A stretch of DNA of 64,000 nt from an uncultured Latescibacterota bacterium. Lineage in GTDB: Bacteria; Latescibacterota; UBA2968. The notes under the pieces were generated by a model. It ran no database searches and was not told where the DNA came from. It worked only from the letters and a program-made list of their open reading frames with translations. This document shows, one piece after another, positions 15,295 through 24,425 of the stretch. Within the stretch, counting starts at the first letter, position 1; every line of letters starts with the position of its first letter. The translations under genes were made by a program, and so were the position numbers. The stretch lies in NCBI GenBank assembly GCA_951812755.1, contig OX638329.1, positions 1,907,339 to 1,971,338 on the forward strand, read 5' to 3'.

Positions 15295-16749
15295 ATGTTT
15301 CGATATATCCGAGTGTCTTTATTGGCTTGCCTCTTGTTGTCGTGTGCGGCACATGCGCCTGCTTTAACAGAGACTTATGTGGTGCAACGGGGAGATTCTC
15401 TGTGGGAAATTGCCGATCAGTTTTCCATGAGTGTGACTGAACTTAAGCGGAGCAATGGGTTGAGATCTCATCACATTTATCCCGGGCAAAGACTGCTCAT
15501 TCGCTCAGAAGGGCGTAGCACTCGCTCCTCCAGTGGGGTAGAATACGTGGTGAGAAGGGGAGATTCGCTTTCTAAAATTGCCGCGCGATTTTCTATGAGT
15601 GTGACCGAACTCAAGCGGATCAATGGATTGAGATCGAATCAAATTTATCCGGGACAAAAGCTGCGCACTCGCGCTTATGTAGCGCAACAGGCTCGCACCC
15701 GTCCCTCTCTTAGCCATGTAGAAATGGACTATGTGGTGAGAAGGGGAGATTCGCTTTCTAAAATCGCCGCGCGATTTTCTATGAGTGTGACCGAACTCAA
15801 GCGAAGCAATGGCATTAGATCGGATCGCATTTATGTGGGACAAAGGTTAAAGATACGAACTCGGCTGCAAAAGATCGCAATGGATAATGGACCGTATTAT
15901 TTTTCTCGTCCCAAAGCCGCTGTGCAACGCAGTCGGGGATATCGGGAAGTGCCCCCCAAAAAGCCAATTGAAGATTATAGGAATGCCCAAAATTTGATGG
16001 GCGTGTTTAATGCTAATATTACTATGCGTCGAGATAGCAGATCACAGACGTTGAGGGGCTGGCGCATTGTGCTCGACCCCGGGCACGGGGGACGCGATCC
16101 GGGTGCTATTGTTTCCAATTTAGATGGTAACAACCGTTCGGTTTATGTGGTTGAAGACGAATTTGTTTACGATATTGCGTTGCGTTTGTACCAAAAGCTG
16201 AGGCTTGCAGGTGCCGAGGTGGAGATGACGGTGATTAGTCCAAATCATCTCATTCGGGAAAATAATCCGCCTGCAAGGACGTTTGTACACGAACAAAACG
16301 AAGTCTATAACGATGTAAGTGTCAATAGAAGAAATAGTTTTTCAGTGCGTCCGGGGCTTCACAATATTGTACAACGGGTAAAAATAGCCAACCGTTTCTT
16401 TGCAAGGCGCGGGAAGACTCTGTTTATATCGTTGCATGCAGACAACACGCCCACTCGCCCAAAGGGTCCGCTGGTTATTTATTGGAGCAGGCGCGGGAAG
16501 ATCGATTCTCGGTCCCGGTCATTTGCGCGAATTATGGAAAGGGCACTCGATCTGCCAGATGTGCCGGCACAAATTGGTGGGCGCAATCTGGCGGTGTTGC
16601 GGGGCAATCTGGCGCAGGCAGAAATTCTGGTGGAGATACGCAATGTACACGATAAAGGCGAAGCATGGGCGTTGCGTTCTCACAAGATACGCGATTCCGA
16701 TGCGGATCGAATTTTGCGCGGGATATTAAATTATGCGAAGAGGTATTAG
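15295..16749 (+). CDS. N-acetylmuramoyl-L-alanine amidase with three LysM domains
   Basis: A signal peptide (1-24, with a possible lipobox L-L-S-C at 17) is followed by three LysM peptidoglycan-binding domains (about 28-70, 84-126 and 146-188). The catalytic Amidase_3 domain (about 255-480) carries zinc ligands in D-P-G-H-G-G-R-D-P-G and a later S-L-H-A-D-N. The enzyme cleaves the amide between MurNAc and the stem peptide, typically at cell separation. The second and third LysM repeats are nearly identical at DNA level, a recent duplication. No Shine-Dalgarno precedes the ATG, and a TATACT box lies only about 12 bases upstream, so the mRNA may be leaderless. Confidence 0.92.
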   Translation: MFRYIRVSLLACLLLSCAAHAPALTETYVVQRGDSLWEIADQFSMSVTELKRSNGLRSHHIYPGQRLLIRSEGRSTRSSSGVEYVVRRGDSLSKIAARFSMSVTELKRINGLRSNQIYPGQKLRTRAYVAQQARTRPSLSHVEMDYVVRRGDSLSKIAARFSMSVTELKRSNGIRSDRIYVGQRLKIRTRLQKIAMDNGPYYFSRPKAAVQRSRGYREVPPKKPIEDYRNAQNLMGVFNANITMRRDSRSQTLRGWRIVLDPGHGGRDPGAIVSNLDGNNRSVYVVEDEFVYDIALRLYQKLRLAGAEVEMTVISPNHLIRENNPPARTFVHEQNEVYNDVSVNRRNSFSVRPGLHNIVQRVKIANRFFARRGKTLFISLHADNTPTRPKGPLVIYWSRRGKIDSRSRSFARIMERALDLPDVPAQIGGRNLAVLRGNLAQAEILVEIRNVHDKGEAWALRSHKIRDSDADRILRGILNYAKRY

Positions 16750-16753
16750 GATA

Positions 16754-18940
16754 TTACGGAGAAAAACGTTTTAAGCGCAGGGCATTGGTGACAACGGAGA
16801 CAGAGGAGAGGACCATAGCGGCTGCGGCGAGCATGGGACCGCCCAGGGGATTGAGCAGACCCAGGGCTGCGATGGGAATGAGGAGGGTGTTGTAGGCAAA
16901 TGCCCAGAAGAGATTTTGGCGAATGATGCGCATGGTTTGCCGCGATAGCCGAATAGATGTGGCTATGGTCGATAGGTTGCCCGACATGAGAATCATGCCC
17001 GCGCTTTCTATGGCAATGTCTGTGCCCGAACTCAGGGCGATGCCGACGTTGGCCTGAGCGAGTGCCGGTGCGTCGTTGATGCCATCGCCGACCATGCCCA
17101 CGTTCATGTTTTTGTTCTGGAGTTGTGCGATTTTTTGAGCTTTGTCCTGGGGCAGAACTTCGGCAATGACCTGATCGATGTTGAGCTGTTGTCCAATGGC
17201 TTTGGCCGTGCGCTCATTGTCGCCTGTCACGAGGGAGATTTCAAGGTCCAGATGCTGGAGGTCTTGAACGGCTTGGGCGGCGTCGGCTTTCAGGTTGTCT
17301 GAGATGGCGATGAGGCCCGCGGGCTGATGATCGACGGTGACAAATACGACGGTTTTGCCCTCGGCTTCGAGTGTTTCTGCTGGATATCTTGCGCGATCGG
17401 ATATGGTGCCTGAGTTGCCGAGCACGACGCGCTGTCCGTCAATTGTAGCGGCGATGCCAACGCCGGGTTTGGCTTCAAAATCTGTGGTTGGATGCAGAGA
17501 GAGGTTGGCTTTTTGTGCGGCGCGAACAATGGCTTCGCCAAGAGGATGTTCCGATCCTTTTTCTGCAGAGGCTGCGAGTGTGAGTATGTGGTCGGGGTGG
17601 TAATTTTCTGCGGGGATAATATCGGTGACAGTGGGTTTGCCTTCTGTTAGCGTGCCTGTTTTGTCCAGGACAATGGCATTGAGGCGGTGTGCATTTTCGA
17701 GCACATCGCCTCCTTTTATGAGGATGCCGAGTTGCGCGCCCCGTCCTGTGCCGACTGCGATGGCAGTGGGCGTGGCCAGGCCCATTGCACAAGGGCATGC
17801 GATGATGAGGACGACCACGGCATTGATGAGGGCGGTTTCGATCCCAAAGCCAAAAATCCACCACAGGGTACAGGTCAGCAGGGCGATGGCGAAGATTGTC
17901 GGGACAAAGATGCTGGCGACGCGGTCGGCGAGGTTTTGTATGGGTGCTTTGGATCCCTGTGCTTGTCGCACAAGATCGATGATTTGAGACAAGACGGTAT
18001 CGGCGCCGATCTGTGTTGCTTCGAAGATAAAACTGCCGGTTGTGTTGCGCGTGCCGCCTATGACTTTGTCGCCGGGCTGTTTGTCAACGGGTAGGGATTC
18101 ACCTGTGAGCATGGATTCATCAATTGCGGATTGTCCGTTTTGTATGAGACCATCGACCGGGATATTTTCACCGGGTCGTACGCGAATGTGATCGCCGACC
18201 TGGATGTGTTCAATGGGGGTTTCAACATCCCGACCATTGCGGACGATGCGGGCGGTTTTGGGGCGCAGGTCGAGGAGTTTTCGGATGGCTGATGATGTTT
18301 GGCCTCTGGCGCGTGTTTCGAGCAGACGACCGAGCAAGACAAGGGTAATGATCATGGCGGAGGTGTCGAAGTAGGTCTGGATATTCTGGGTGCCAAATGA
18401 GGCAAAGGTTGCCGCGGTGCTGTAAAAATAAGCGGTGAGGGTTCCCGCAGCTATCAGGCTGTTCATGTCGGCTGTGCGATGGCGCAGTGCAGCCCATGCC
18501 CCTTTGAGAAAACGCCAGCCACATAAGAATTGAACCGGTGTGGTCAATGCAAAGAGCAATATGTGAATGTAATGGGAGGAGATGTTTGCGCCCCAGAGGG
18601 TGCGGGTCATGCCGGTTGCCATGATGAGCGCGGAGAGGATTGCAGCGGTTATGAACAGAGAACGCAGATTGCGATATTCGGTTGTGCGTTCGATCTGCTC
18701 GGCGTCTTCAGAAGTGTGAGAAGAGGCTTCGTAACCGGCATTGGAGACGGCATTCACGAGCGTGTCTAATAGGACGGCTTTGTGATGAACCGTAGCCCGA
18801 TGGGTGGCAAAGTTGACGTGGGCATCTGCGACGCCGGGGATGGTTTGGAGGGCATCTTCAACCCGCGCCACACACGCGGCACAACTCATGCCTTTGATGG
18901 AGAGGGTAAGGGTTTGCATGGGGTGTTCAGTTTTTGTCAT
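16754..18940 (-). CDS. copA: Copper-translocating P-type ATPase
   Basis: This 728-residue P1B-ATPase exports Cu+ from the cytoplasm. It has one N-terminal HMA domain with G-M-S-C-A-A-C, the membrane metal site [10 protein letters not shown], phosphorylation motif D-K-T-G-T-L-T and the hinge motif [10 protein letters not shown]. The C-P-C plus downstream N/M residues fit the Cu+ subclass. Two starts are possible, 18940 and 18919 (M-Q-T-L-T-L-S); the first includes a few extra residues. The gene converges with the amidase with four bases between stops. No copper regulator or chaperone gene is adjacent. Confidence 0.95.
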   Translation of the reverse strand: MTKTEHPMQTLTLSIKGMSCAACVARVEDALQTIPGVADAHVNFATHRATVHHKAVLLDTLVNAVSNAGYEASSHTSEDAEQIERTTEYRNLRSLFITAAILSALIMATGMTRTLWGANISSHYIHILLFALTTPVQFLCGWRFLKGAWAALRHRTADMNSLIAAGTLTAYFYSTAATFASFGTQNIQTYFDTSAMIITLVLLGRLLETRARGQTSSAIRKLLDLRPKTARIVRNGRDVETPIEHIQVGDHIRVRPGENIPVDGLIQNGQSAIDESMLTGESLPVDKQPGDKVIGGTRNTTGSFIFEATQIGADTVLSQIIDLVRQAQGSKAPIQNLADRVASIFVPTIFAIALLTCTLWWIFGFGIETALINAVVVLIIACPCAMGLATPTAIAVGTGRGAQLGILIKGGDVLENAHRLNAIVLDKTGTLTEGKPTVTDIIPAENYHPDHILTLAASAEKGSEHPLGEAIVRAAQKANLSLHPTTDFEAKPGVGIAATIDGQRVVLGNSGTISDRARYPAETLEAEGKTVVFVTVDHQPAGLIAISDNLKADAAQAVQDLQHLDLEISLVTGDNERTAKAIGQQLNIDQVIAEVLPQDKAQKIAQLQNKNMNVGMVGDGINDAPALAQANVGIALSSGTDIAIESAGMILMSGNLSTIATSIRLSRQTMRIIRQNLFWAFAYNTLLIPIAALGLLNPLGGPMLAAAAMVLSSVSVVTNALRLKRFSP

Positions 18941-18960
18941 GGGTAGTGGTGAACGCTATT

Positions 18961-20079
18961 TTATTTGAGGTTTTCGGGGTTTAGACCTTTGAGGTCCTCT
19001 ACGACAAAACGCCCGTCTTTGCGAATGCACTCATCGTCGAAGTAGATTTCTCCTCCGCCGTATTCGGGGGTTTGGATAAATACCATGTCCCAGTGTACGG
19101 CAGAGCGGTTGCCGTTGTCGGCATCATCGGGATAGGCATTGCCAGGTGTAAAGTGGAATGATCCCGATATTTTCTCGTCGAAGAGAATATCGAGCATAGG
19201 CGATGTGATATAGGGATTGAATGCGATGGCAAATTCACCAATATAACGCGCGCCTTCATCTGTGTTGAGAATGTCGTTGAGTTTGGCAGTGTCGCTTGCG
19301 GTCGCGTCGATGATTTTGCCAGCTTGAAAGGTTAGTTTGATGTCTGAAAACGTCGTGCCGCGATAGATGGTGGGGACGTTGAAATGGATGTGACCGTTTA
19401 CAGAGTCTTTAACCGGCGCGGTGAAACACTCGCCATCGGGGATGTTGCGAAGCCCCGTACACGGTCTGACAGGTATGTCTTTGATGCTAAAGGACAGATC
19501 GGTATCGACTCCTGTGATACGCACGCGGTCGGTTTGTTCCATGCGTTTTTTAAGGGGCACAACAGCTTCGGCCATTTTGCCATAATTGAGCGTGCAGACG
19601 TCGAAATAAAAATCTTCAAACGCTTCGGTACTTTGTTGCGCCTGTTGTGCCATAGAAGGCGTGGGCCATCGCAAGACCACCCATTTGGTATGCGGTACTC
19701 GGATGGCAAAATGCACGGGTTTGAGCCAGTGTTTTTCGTAGATATCCATCGCGGTACTGGATACATCTGATAATTCTGAGATATTGCGGCTGCCGCGCAG
19801 ACCAATGTAGGCCTGTACGCGCTTCATTCGGTAGGCTTCATAATCGCCTGATTGTTGCATGGTGGCTATATCACCTGCATGGATGAGTTCGCGTTGGATG
19901 CGGTTGTTTTTAATGGATATTAGGGGAATACCGCCAACTTCGCGCACTTTGCGAATGAGTGCAATGATCATGTCTTCGGGCATGTCGTAGCCCTGAATGA
20001 GGACGGTTTCGCCCGCTTGTAACTTTGTGGAATGGCGGATCAAGACATCGGCGAGTTTTTCAAGTCGGGGATCTTGCAT
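18961..20079 (-). CDS. M29 family metallo-aminopeptidase (aminopeptidase T-like)
   Basis: The 372-residue protein matches the thermophilic aminopeptidase family M29. Metal ligands are visible in G-E-F-A-I-A-F-N, D-E-K-I-S-G-S-F-H and the terminal S-A-V-H-W-D-M. The N-terminal domain opens with R-L-E-K-L-A-D-V-L-I-R-H-S and L-Q-A-G-E-T-V-L-I-Q-G. These enzymes remove N-terminal residues from peptides in the cytoplasm. GGAG before the ATG at 20079 supports the start. It lies 20 bases upstream of copA and could share its transcript, with no evident functional link. Confidence 0.92.
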   Translation of the reverse strand: MQDPRLEKLADVLIRHSTKLQAGETVLIQGYDMPEDMIIALIRKVREVGGIPLISIKNNRIQRELIHAGDIATMQQSGDYEAYRMKRVQAYIGLRGSRNISELSDVSSTAMDIYEKHWLKPVHFAIRVPHTKWVVLRWPTPSMAQQAQQSTEAFEDFYFDVCTLNYGKMAEAVVPLKKRMEQTDRVRITGVDTDLSFSIKDIPVRPCTGLRNIPDGECFTAPVKDSVNGHIHFNVPTIYRGTTFSDIKLTFQAGKIIDATASDTAKLNDILNTDEGARYIGEFAIAFNPYITSPMLDILFDEKISGSFHFTPGNAYPDDADNGNRSAVHWDMVFIQTPEYGGGEIYFDDECIRKDGRFVVEDLKGLNPENLK

Positions 20080-20103
20080 GGATTCTCCTGGGGATGATTG
20101 CGG

Positions 20104-20132
20104 TTGATATTGATATAAAAATAAAATAATAT
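20104..20132 (+). promoter_or_regulatory. Sigma-70-like promoter of hisA
   Basis: TTGATA, a 17-base spacer and TAATAT stand about 45 bases before the hisA ATG, in an AT-rich stretch shared with the divergent aminopeptidase gene. Confidence 0.55.
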
Positions 20133-20177
20133 ATGCTATGTTAGCAACCCCATTATGAAAATAAACAGGTATATCAC

Positions 20178-20963
20178 ATGAAATTCAGACCGTGTATTGA
20201 TTTGAAAGATGGCCGGGTTGTACAAATCGTGGGGGGTACGTTGCGCGATGGGGATACCCGGCGCGCGGTGACGAATTTTGAAACCGAGCGCTCTCCTGCG
20301 GATTATGCCCGGTTGTATCGCGAGGACGGATTTTTGGGGGGCCATGTGATTGCGCTTGGCCCGGGCAATGATGCGGCGGCATTGGATGCTCTTAAGGCAT
20401 TTCCCGGGGGGCTGCACATGGGTGGGGGTATCACGCCGCACAATGCGGAAAAATTTTTGCACGCGGGCGCGAGCCATGTGATTGTGACGTCTTATGTTTT
20501 TCGCGATGGGCAAATTGATATGACGCAATTAGATGAGATGATACGGGCTGTGGGTAGAGAGCGTTTGGTTCTGGATTTGAGTTGTCGAAAACGCGGTGAT
20601 GACTATGTTGTTGTAACGGATCGCTGGCAAAGATTTACGGATGTGACTGTCGGCGAGGAGATATTGAGCGCGTTGGCCGGTTATTGTGCTGAGTTTTTGG
20701 TACATGGGGTTGATGTAGAGGGCAAACGCGCAGGTGTCGAAGAACCTCTGGTGGAAATGCTGGGCAGATGGTCACCTGTGCCGGTAACTTATGCAGGTGG
20801 GGTGCGAGAGTTGTCGGATTTGCACCGCGTCAATGTGCTGGGCCTGGGGCGAGTAGATCTGACTATTGGCAGTGCGCTGGATATTTTTGGGGGCGATGTG
20901 GCATATCGAGATGTTGTGGCATGGGCGAGGGGGGAAGTGAGAAGTGTGAAGGAAGAAGTGTGA
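20178..20963 (+). CDS. hisA: Eukaryote-type phosphoribosylformimino-AICAR-P isomerase (HisA/HIS6)
   Basis: The 261-residue TIM barrel catalyses the Amadori isomerisation of ProFAR to PRFAR, the fourth step of histidine synthesis. Catalytic aspartates lie in C-I-D-L-K-D-G (residue 8) and H-G-V-D-V-E-G-K-R. The wording is that of fungal and plant HIS6, not ordinary bacterial HisA: Q-I-V-G-G-T-L near the start, G-G-H-V-I-A-L-G, A-S-H-V-I-V-T-S-Y-V-F, L-V-L-D-L-S-C-R, V-V-T-D-R-W-Q-R-F and V-T-Y-A-G-G-V. No other his gene is nearby. Scattered bacteria carry this form, so transfer or an old paralogue is possible. Confidence 0.9.
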   Translation: MKFRPCIDLKDGRVVQIVGGTLRDGDTRRAVTNFETERSPADYARLYREDGFLGGHVIALGPGNDAAALDALKAFPGGLHMGGGITPHNAEKFLHAGASHVIVTSYVFRDGQIDMTQLDEMIRAVGRERLVLDLSCRKRGDDYVVVTDRWQRFTDVTVGEEILSALAGYCAEFLVHGVDVEGKRAGVEEPLVEMLGRWSPVPVTYAGGVRELSDLHRVNVLGLGRVDLTIGSALDIFGGDVAYRDVVAWARGEVRSVKEEV

Positions 20964-20975
20964 AGGGTGAAATGG

Positions 20976-21028
20976 TAGGGGCGAAAAATTTTTCGCCCGT
21001 TGTTGTAGGGGCGAGGCATGCCTCGCCC
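20976..21028. repeat. Two 20-base perfect palindromes of a GTAGGGGCGA repeat
   Basis: Positions 20979-20998 (GGGCGAAAAA then its complement) and 21009-21028 (GGGCGAGGCA then its complement) are perfect palindromes. Each is preceded by GTAG and they lie 30 bases apart. They share the ends GTAGGGGCGA and TCGCCC but differ in the core. They occupy most of the hisA-thiL gap and resemble REP-type elements. Confidence 0.7.
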
Positions 21029-21045
21029 ATCATCACGGCAGGGTT

Positions 21046-22038
21046 ATGGATCGTTTTAAAGACATAGGAGAGTTCGGTTTTATTGATCGCATTGCCGCGC
21101 ACGCACAGCGCAATCGGGTTCTGTGTGGGATTGGAGATGATTGCGCTGTTATGGCTGCCGGGCAGGAGCGCGTGCGATTAGTGACGGTTGATGCGATGGT
21201 TGAGGGCATCCACTTTGTGCCACAGGCACCGCCAGAAGGCGTGGGGTACAAATTACTGGCCGCGAGTTTGTCTGATGTGGCCGCTATGGGCGGGAAACCG
21301 ACGGATGCTGTTGTAGCGGTTAGCGCGTCGGGTGATTGTGATGCGGGTTATGTCGAGCGGATTTACAACGGGCTTTTTGCCTGTGCAGATCGGTTTGATG
21401 TGGCTGTTGTGGGTGGTGATACAACGCGCACGTCTGGTGCGCTGGTTTTGAGTTTGACGCTTACGGGTGAGATGGCGCGAGATCAGGTGTGTTATCGGTC
21501 TGGCGCGCAAGTGGGTGATGCCGTCTATGTATCGGGCACGTTGGGCGATGCTGCGGGTGGTTTGGGGGTGATATTGGGTGATGTCGATCTGCCGGGCAAG
21601 GTGCGAACCGCGCTGTTACAAAGGCATTATCGACCTGAGCCTCGGTTGGATTTGGGACAGGCGTTGGCGGAAACAGGAGCAGTGACAGCGATGATCGATG
21701 TGTCGGATGGATTGGCTTCGGATTTGAGCCATATTTGCCAGCAAAGTGGTGTGTCGGCTGTGATTCGGGCAGCGGCGATTCCCATGTCGCGGGCGTTTAT
21801 AAAATTTTGTGAAGTGAGTGGTAAAGAGAAATTGGATCTTGCACTCACTGGAGGGGAAGATTTTGAGTTGCTATTTTCTGTGTCTCAAACACAGGTCAAT
21901 AAGGTGGAGGCATTGGCGTATTCGATTTGTCGCATTGGCGAGATTGTGGCTAGCGATGGCAGTGTGATGATAGAAGGTGAGGATGGCAAGCGCGTGCCAT
22001 TAGAACAACTGGGTTATGATCATTTTGGAGGGGGGTAG
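21046..22038 (+). CDS. thiL: Thiamine-monophosphate kinase
   Basis: ThiL phosphorylates thiamine monophosphate to the active diphosphate. The 330-residue protein begins with F-I-D-R-I-A and has the AIRS/PurM-type motifs G-I-G-D-D-C-A-V and V-T-V-D-A-M-V-E-G-I-H-F. V-V-G-G-D-T-T-R and the C-terminal T-G-G-E-D-F-E-L-L-F complete the family pattern. The ATG at 21046 follows the palindromic repeat pair and has only a weak ribosome site. It converges with the GGQ protein gene. Confidence 0.94.
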   Translation: MDRFKDIGEFGFIDRIAAHAQRNRVLCGIGDDCAVMAAGQERVRLVTVDAMVEGIHFVPQAPPEGVGYKLLAASLSDVAAMGGKPTDAVVAVSASGDCDAGYVERIYNGLFACADRFDVAVVGGDTTRTSGALVLSLTLTGEMARDQVCYRSGAQVGDAVYVSGTLGDAAGGLGVILGDVDLPGKVRTALLQRHYRPEPRLDLGQALAETGAVTAMIDVSDGLASDLSHICQQSGVSAVIRAAAIPMSRAFIKFCEVSGKEKLDLALTGGEDFELLFSVSQTQVNKVEALAYSICRIGEIVASDGSVMIEGEDGKRVPLEQLGYDHFGGG

Positions 22039-22052
22039 CCAGAGGCTGGCAG

Positions 22053-22397
22053 CTAATTACTGAACGCTGTACGTTGTCGCTGGCGTTTTTTTTCTGAGCG
22101 CTGGCGTTTTTTTTCAAGGCGTTTTTCGATTGAAGATCGGTTGGGGCGGGTTTTGATGCGCGGTTTGCGTTTTTTGTTGCGCTCGTTCAGGCGGTTTTGC
22201 AAACGCTCGAGGGCGAGTTGTTTGTTGCGGTGTTGTGAGCGGTGTTCTGTGGCGATGACCGTAATACCCGTGGGTATGTGGATTGCGCGTACGGCGGTTT
22301 CAACTTTGTTGCGATGTTGACCGCCGGGGCCAGACCCGCGCATGGTTTGAAATCGAACGTCCTTCAGGAGCGCGTTGTTGTCGGTTTTTTTAGACAT
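22053..22397 (-). CDS. GGQ-motif peptide chain release factor-like protein
   Basis: The 114-residue protein carries the peptidyl-tRNA hydrolysis motif G-S-G-P-G-G-Q-H-R-N-K-V-E-T-A-V and a long Lys/Arg-rich tail (about 75-110). There is no codon-recognition domain. This is the layout of stalled-ribosome rescue factors of the ArfB/ICT1 group and of short RF-like proteins. The basic tail probably enters the mRNA channel or binds rRNA (family knowledge). It lies downstream of ribosomal protein S1 behind a terminator. Confidence 0.85.
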   Translation of the reverse strand: MSKKTDNNALLKDVRFQTMRGSGPGGQHRNKVETAVRAIHIPTGITVIATEHRSQHRNKQLALERLQNRLNERNKKRKPRIKTRPNRSSIEKRLEKKRQRSEKKRQRQRTAFSN

Positions 22398-22412
22398 TTT
22401 AAATAAAAAAAT

Positions 22413-22468
22413 AGCGGTCAGTTTTTAACGATCACCCCACGAGATGTGATGGCGCAAAACTGACCGCT
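22413..22468 (-). terminator. Terminator of the S1 gene
   Basis: Arms AGCGGTCAGTTTT and AAAACTGACCGCT (13 bases, perfect) enclose a loop that holds a small inner hairpin (ATCAC/GTGAT). On the minus strand the structure is followed by ATTTTTTTATTT. It lies just after the S1 stop codon. Confidence 0.9.
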
Positions 22469-22481
22469 GAATTTTAATAGC

Positions 22482-23759
22482 TCAGGCCAGTCCTGCGCGT
22501 CGAAGGGCGTCTGCCATGGCATTGTCGCTTTGTGACTCTTGCGTTTGTTTGGATTTGAATGCGGCCATGTCTTCAATTTCGGCGGTTTGCCTATCTTGTT
22601 CTTCAACAGCACGCATGGAGAGTGAGATGCGTTTTTTCTTCGAATCGATTTCGCGGATCAAGGCTTTGACTTCACGACCGACTGAAACGACTTCGCTGGG
22701 ATTTGAGATGCGTTTTCCCGAGACGAACTGCGAGATGTGGATCAGCCCTTCAATACCGGGTTCAATTTCGACAAAGGCACCGAAATTTTGGATTGAAACG
22801 ACTTTGCCCGTGATAATGCTGCCCGATCGGTAGCGCTCTGCTACCGTATCCCAGGGATCTTTTTCCAGTGCTTTGATGGAGAGCGATATGCGCTCATTTT
22901 TTTTGCCAAGATTTTTGAGGCCGATTATTTTGACGCGTACTTCTTCGCCTTTTTTTAAGACACTGCGCGGATTTTCTACGCGGGTGTGGCTGATTTCCGA
23001 GACGTGTACCAGGCCTTCAACGCCTCCGAGGTCAACAAAAGAGCCGAAGCGTTCTATACGTGTAATAATTCCCGTTCTTTCTTCGCCTTCCGAGAGTTGT
23101 TGGCGCATCTCGTCGGCTTTTTTGCGATTTTCTTCTTCAAGATATGCGCGGCGTGAAACAACGACATTGTTGCGTCCCCGCAGTTCAACTATTTTGAAGT
23201 TGTGGGTCTGGCCCGCATACGAAGCCGGATCATTGCAATATCCCGTGTCAATTTGCGACATGGGGCAAAATGCGCGAAGACCGCCGATATTCACTACAAG
23301 GCCTCCGGTATTGAAGCCGGTGACTTTGCCGGCGATGGGCATGTCGTTTTGATGTGCGTGACGCAGGAGTTGACGGCTGGAAACGCGCAGCGAAAATGTC
23401 AGGCGTATTTCGCCATCGGTGCTGGCGACAAAGGCTTCGATAGTATCGCCAGTCTTGTATCTTAATTTGCCCGATTCGTCGCGCAGTTCTTGAATGTCTA
23501 TTGATGCTTCACTGCGGCCTCCAAAGTCGATAAAAGCAGTGGATTCACCGATTTCGCGGAGGGTTCCAGTGACTTTTTCGCCGGTAGAGACTTCGCGATA
23601 ATTCTGTTTATCGCTTTCTTTGAGCAGTGTAGCAAATTCGGTATCAGGTGTGTCTTCGGCGTATTTTTTGTCGAGTTCTTCGACAGTGGGCGCGTCGTCT
23701 GAAGAGGCTTGGGCTGGTGTATCACCAGTCGTTTCGCCTTTTTTTTCGAGGGTGCTCAT
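22482..23759 (-). CDS. rpsA: 30S ribosomal protein S1, four S1 domains
   Basis: The 425-residue protein has an acidic N-terminal extension (1-50) and four S1 RNA-binding domains at about 58-125, 138-205, 222-292 and 310-380. G-F-N-T-G-G-L-V-V-N-I, R-F-G-S-F-V-D-L-G-G-V-E-G-L-V-H and N-F-G-A-F-V-E-I-E-P-G-I-E-G-L-I-H are visible. S1 binds mRNA on the small subunit. The short four-domain form is usual outside Proteobacteria. A good terminator follows. Confidence 0.88.
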   Translation of the reverse strand: MSTLEKKGETTGDTPAQASSDDAPTVEELDKKYAEDTPDTEFATLLKESDKQNYREVSTGEKVTGTLREIGESTAFIDFGGRSEASIDIQELRDESGKLRYKTGDTIEAFVASTDGEIRLTFSLRVSSRQLLRHAHQNDMPIAGKVTGFNTGGLVVNIGGLRAFCPMSQIDTGYCNDPASYAGQTHNFKIVELRGRNNVVVSRRAYLEEENRKKADEMRQQLSEGEERTGIITRIERFGSFVDLGGVEGLVHVSEISHTRVENPRSVLKKGEEVRVKIIGLKNLGKKNERISLSIKALEKDPWDTVAERYRSGSIITGKVVSIQNFGAFVEIEPGIEGLIHISQFVSGKRISNPSEVVSVGREVKALIREIDSKKKRISLSMRAVEEQDRQTAEIEDMAAFKSKQTQESQSDNAMADALRRAGLA

Positions 23760-23957
23760 AGTTTGTGACCTGTGGAATTGTTTTTGAGGGATGGGGATTG
23801 TTAGATAGACTAAATAATCTATAAAGGATACCGAAAATAAGCAACCAAATTTTCCTTGTCAGGTATAAACTTAGTGCCTACTCCGACCATGTGCTTGAAA
23901 AAAAAGTGACAGTTTGATGTGTGTGATGTGTTATAGAGATAAAGTGATGGGTTGTCT

Positions 23958-24425
23958 ATGAATGTCGAAATATTATATGAAAAATACGGTCCCATGGTGT
24001 TGCGTCGCTGTCGGAGGTTGTTGCGAGATGAAGATCGCGCCATGGATGCCATGCAGGATGTGTTTGTGCGGGTATTGCAACGCCGGGATCGTCTAAGAGC
24101 GACCTATCCGTCGAGTTTGCTGTATCGCATTGCGACCAATGTGTGTTTGAATTGCATTCGCGATCAACGGCTCGATCTGCCAGGGGATGAAGAGTTGATG
24201 CATATTGCGGGGATGGAAGATCCGGAATCCCGGTTGGATGCCCGGGCGATGCTGGATCGGCTTTTTGCGCGGCACAGAGATTCGACGCGAACAATTGCGG
24301 TTTTGCATTTTGTGGATGGCTTCACATTGGCGGAAGTCGCCCAGGAGGTGGGGATGTCGGTTTCTGGGGTGCGAAAGCGGTTGCGGGGGTTGCGAGATTC
24401 GCTGAAAAAGTTGGAGGAACTATGA
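23958..24425 (+). CDS. ECF-type sigma factor heading the caspase cassette
   Basis: 155 residues from the ATG at 23958. Region 2 (Y-E-K-Y-G-P-M-V-L-R-R-C, then D-A-M-Q-D-V-F-V-R-V-L) and region 4 (F-V-D-G-F-T-L-A-E-V-A-Q-E-V-G-M-S-V-S-G-V-R-K-R) are both present. A TTG six bases upstream is also in frame, but the ATG is the conventional start. The stop overlaps the ATG of the next gene, a membrane protein with anti-sigma layout, so the pair is translationally coupled. I infer that it controls the downstream caspase and surface genes. Confidence 0.9.
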   Translation: MNVEILYEKYGPMVLRRCRRLLRDEDRAMDAMQDVFVRVLQRRDRLRATYPSSLLYRIATNVCLNCIRDQRLDLPGDEELMHIAGMEDPESRLDARAMLDRLFARHRDSTRTIAVLHFVDGFTLAEVAQEVGMSVSGVRKRLRGLRDSLKKLEEL

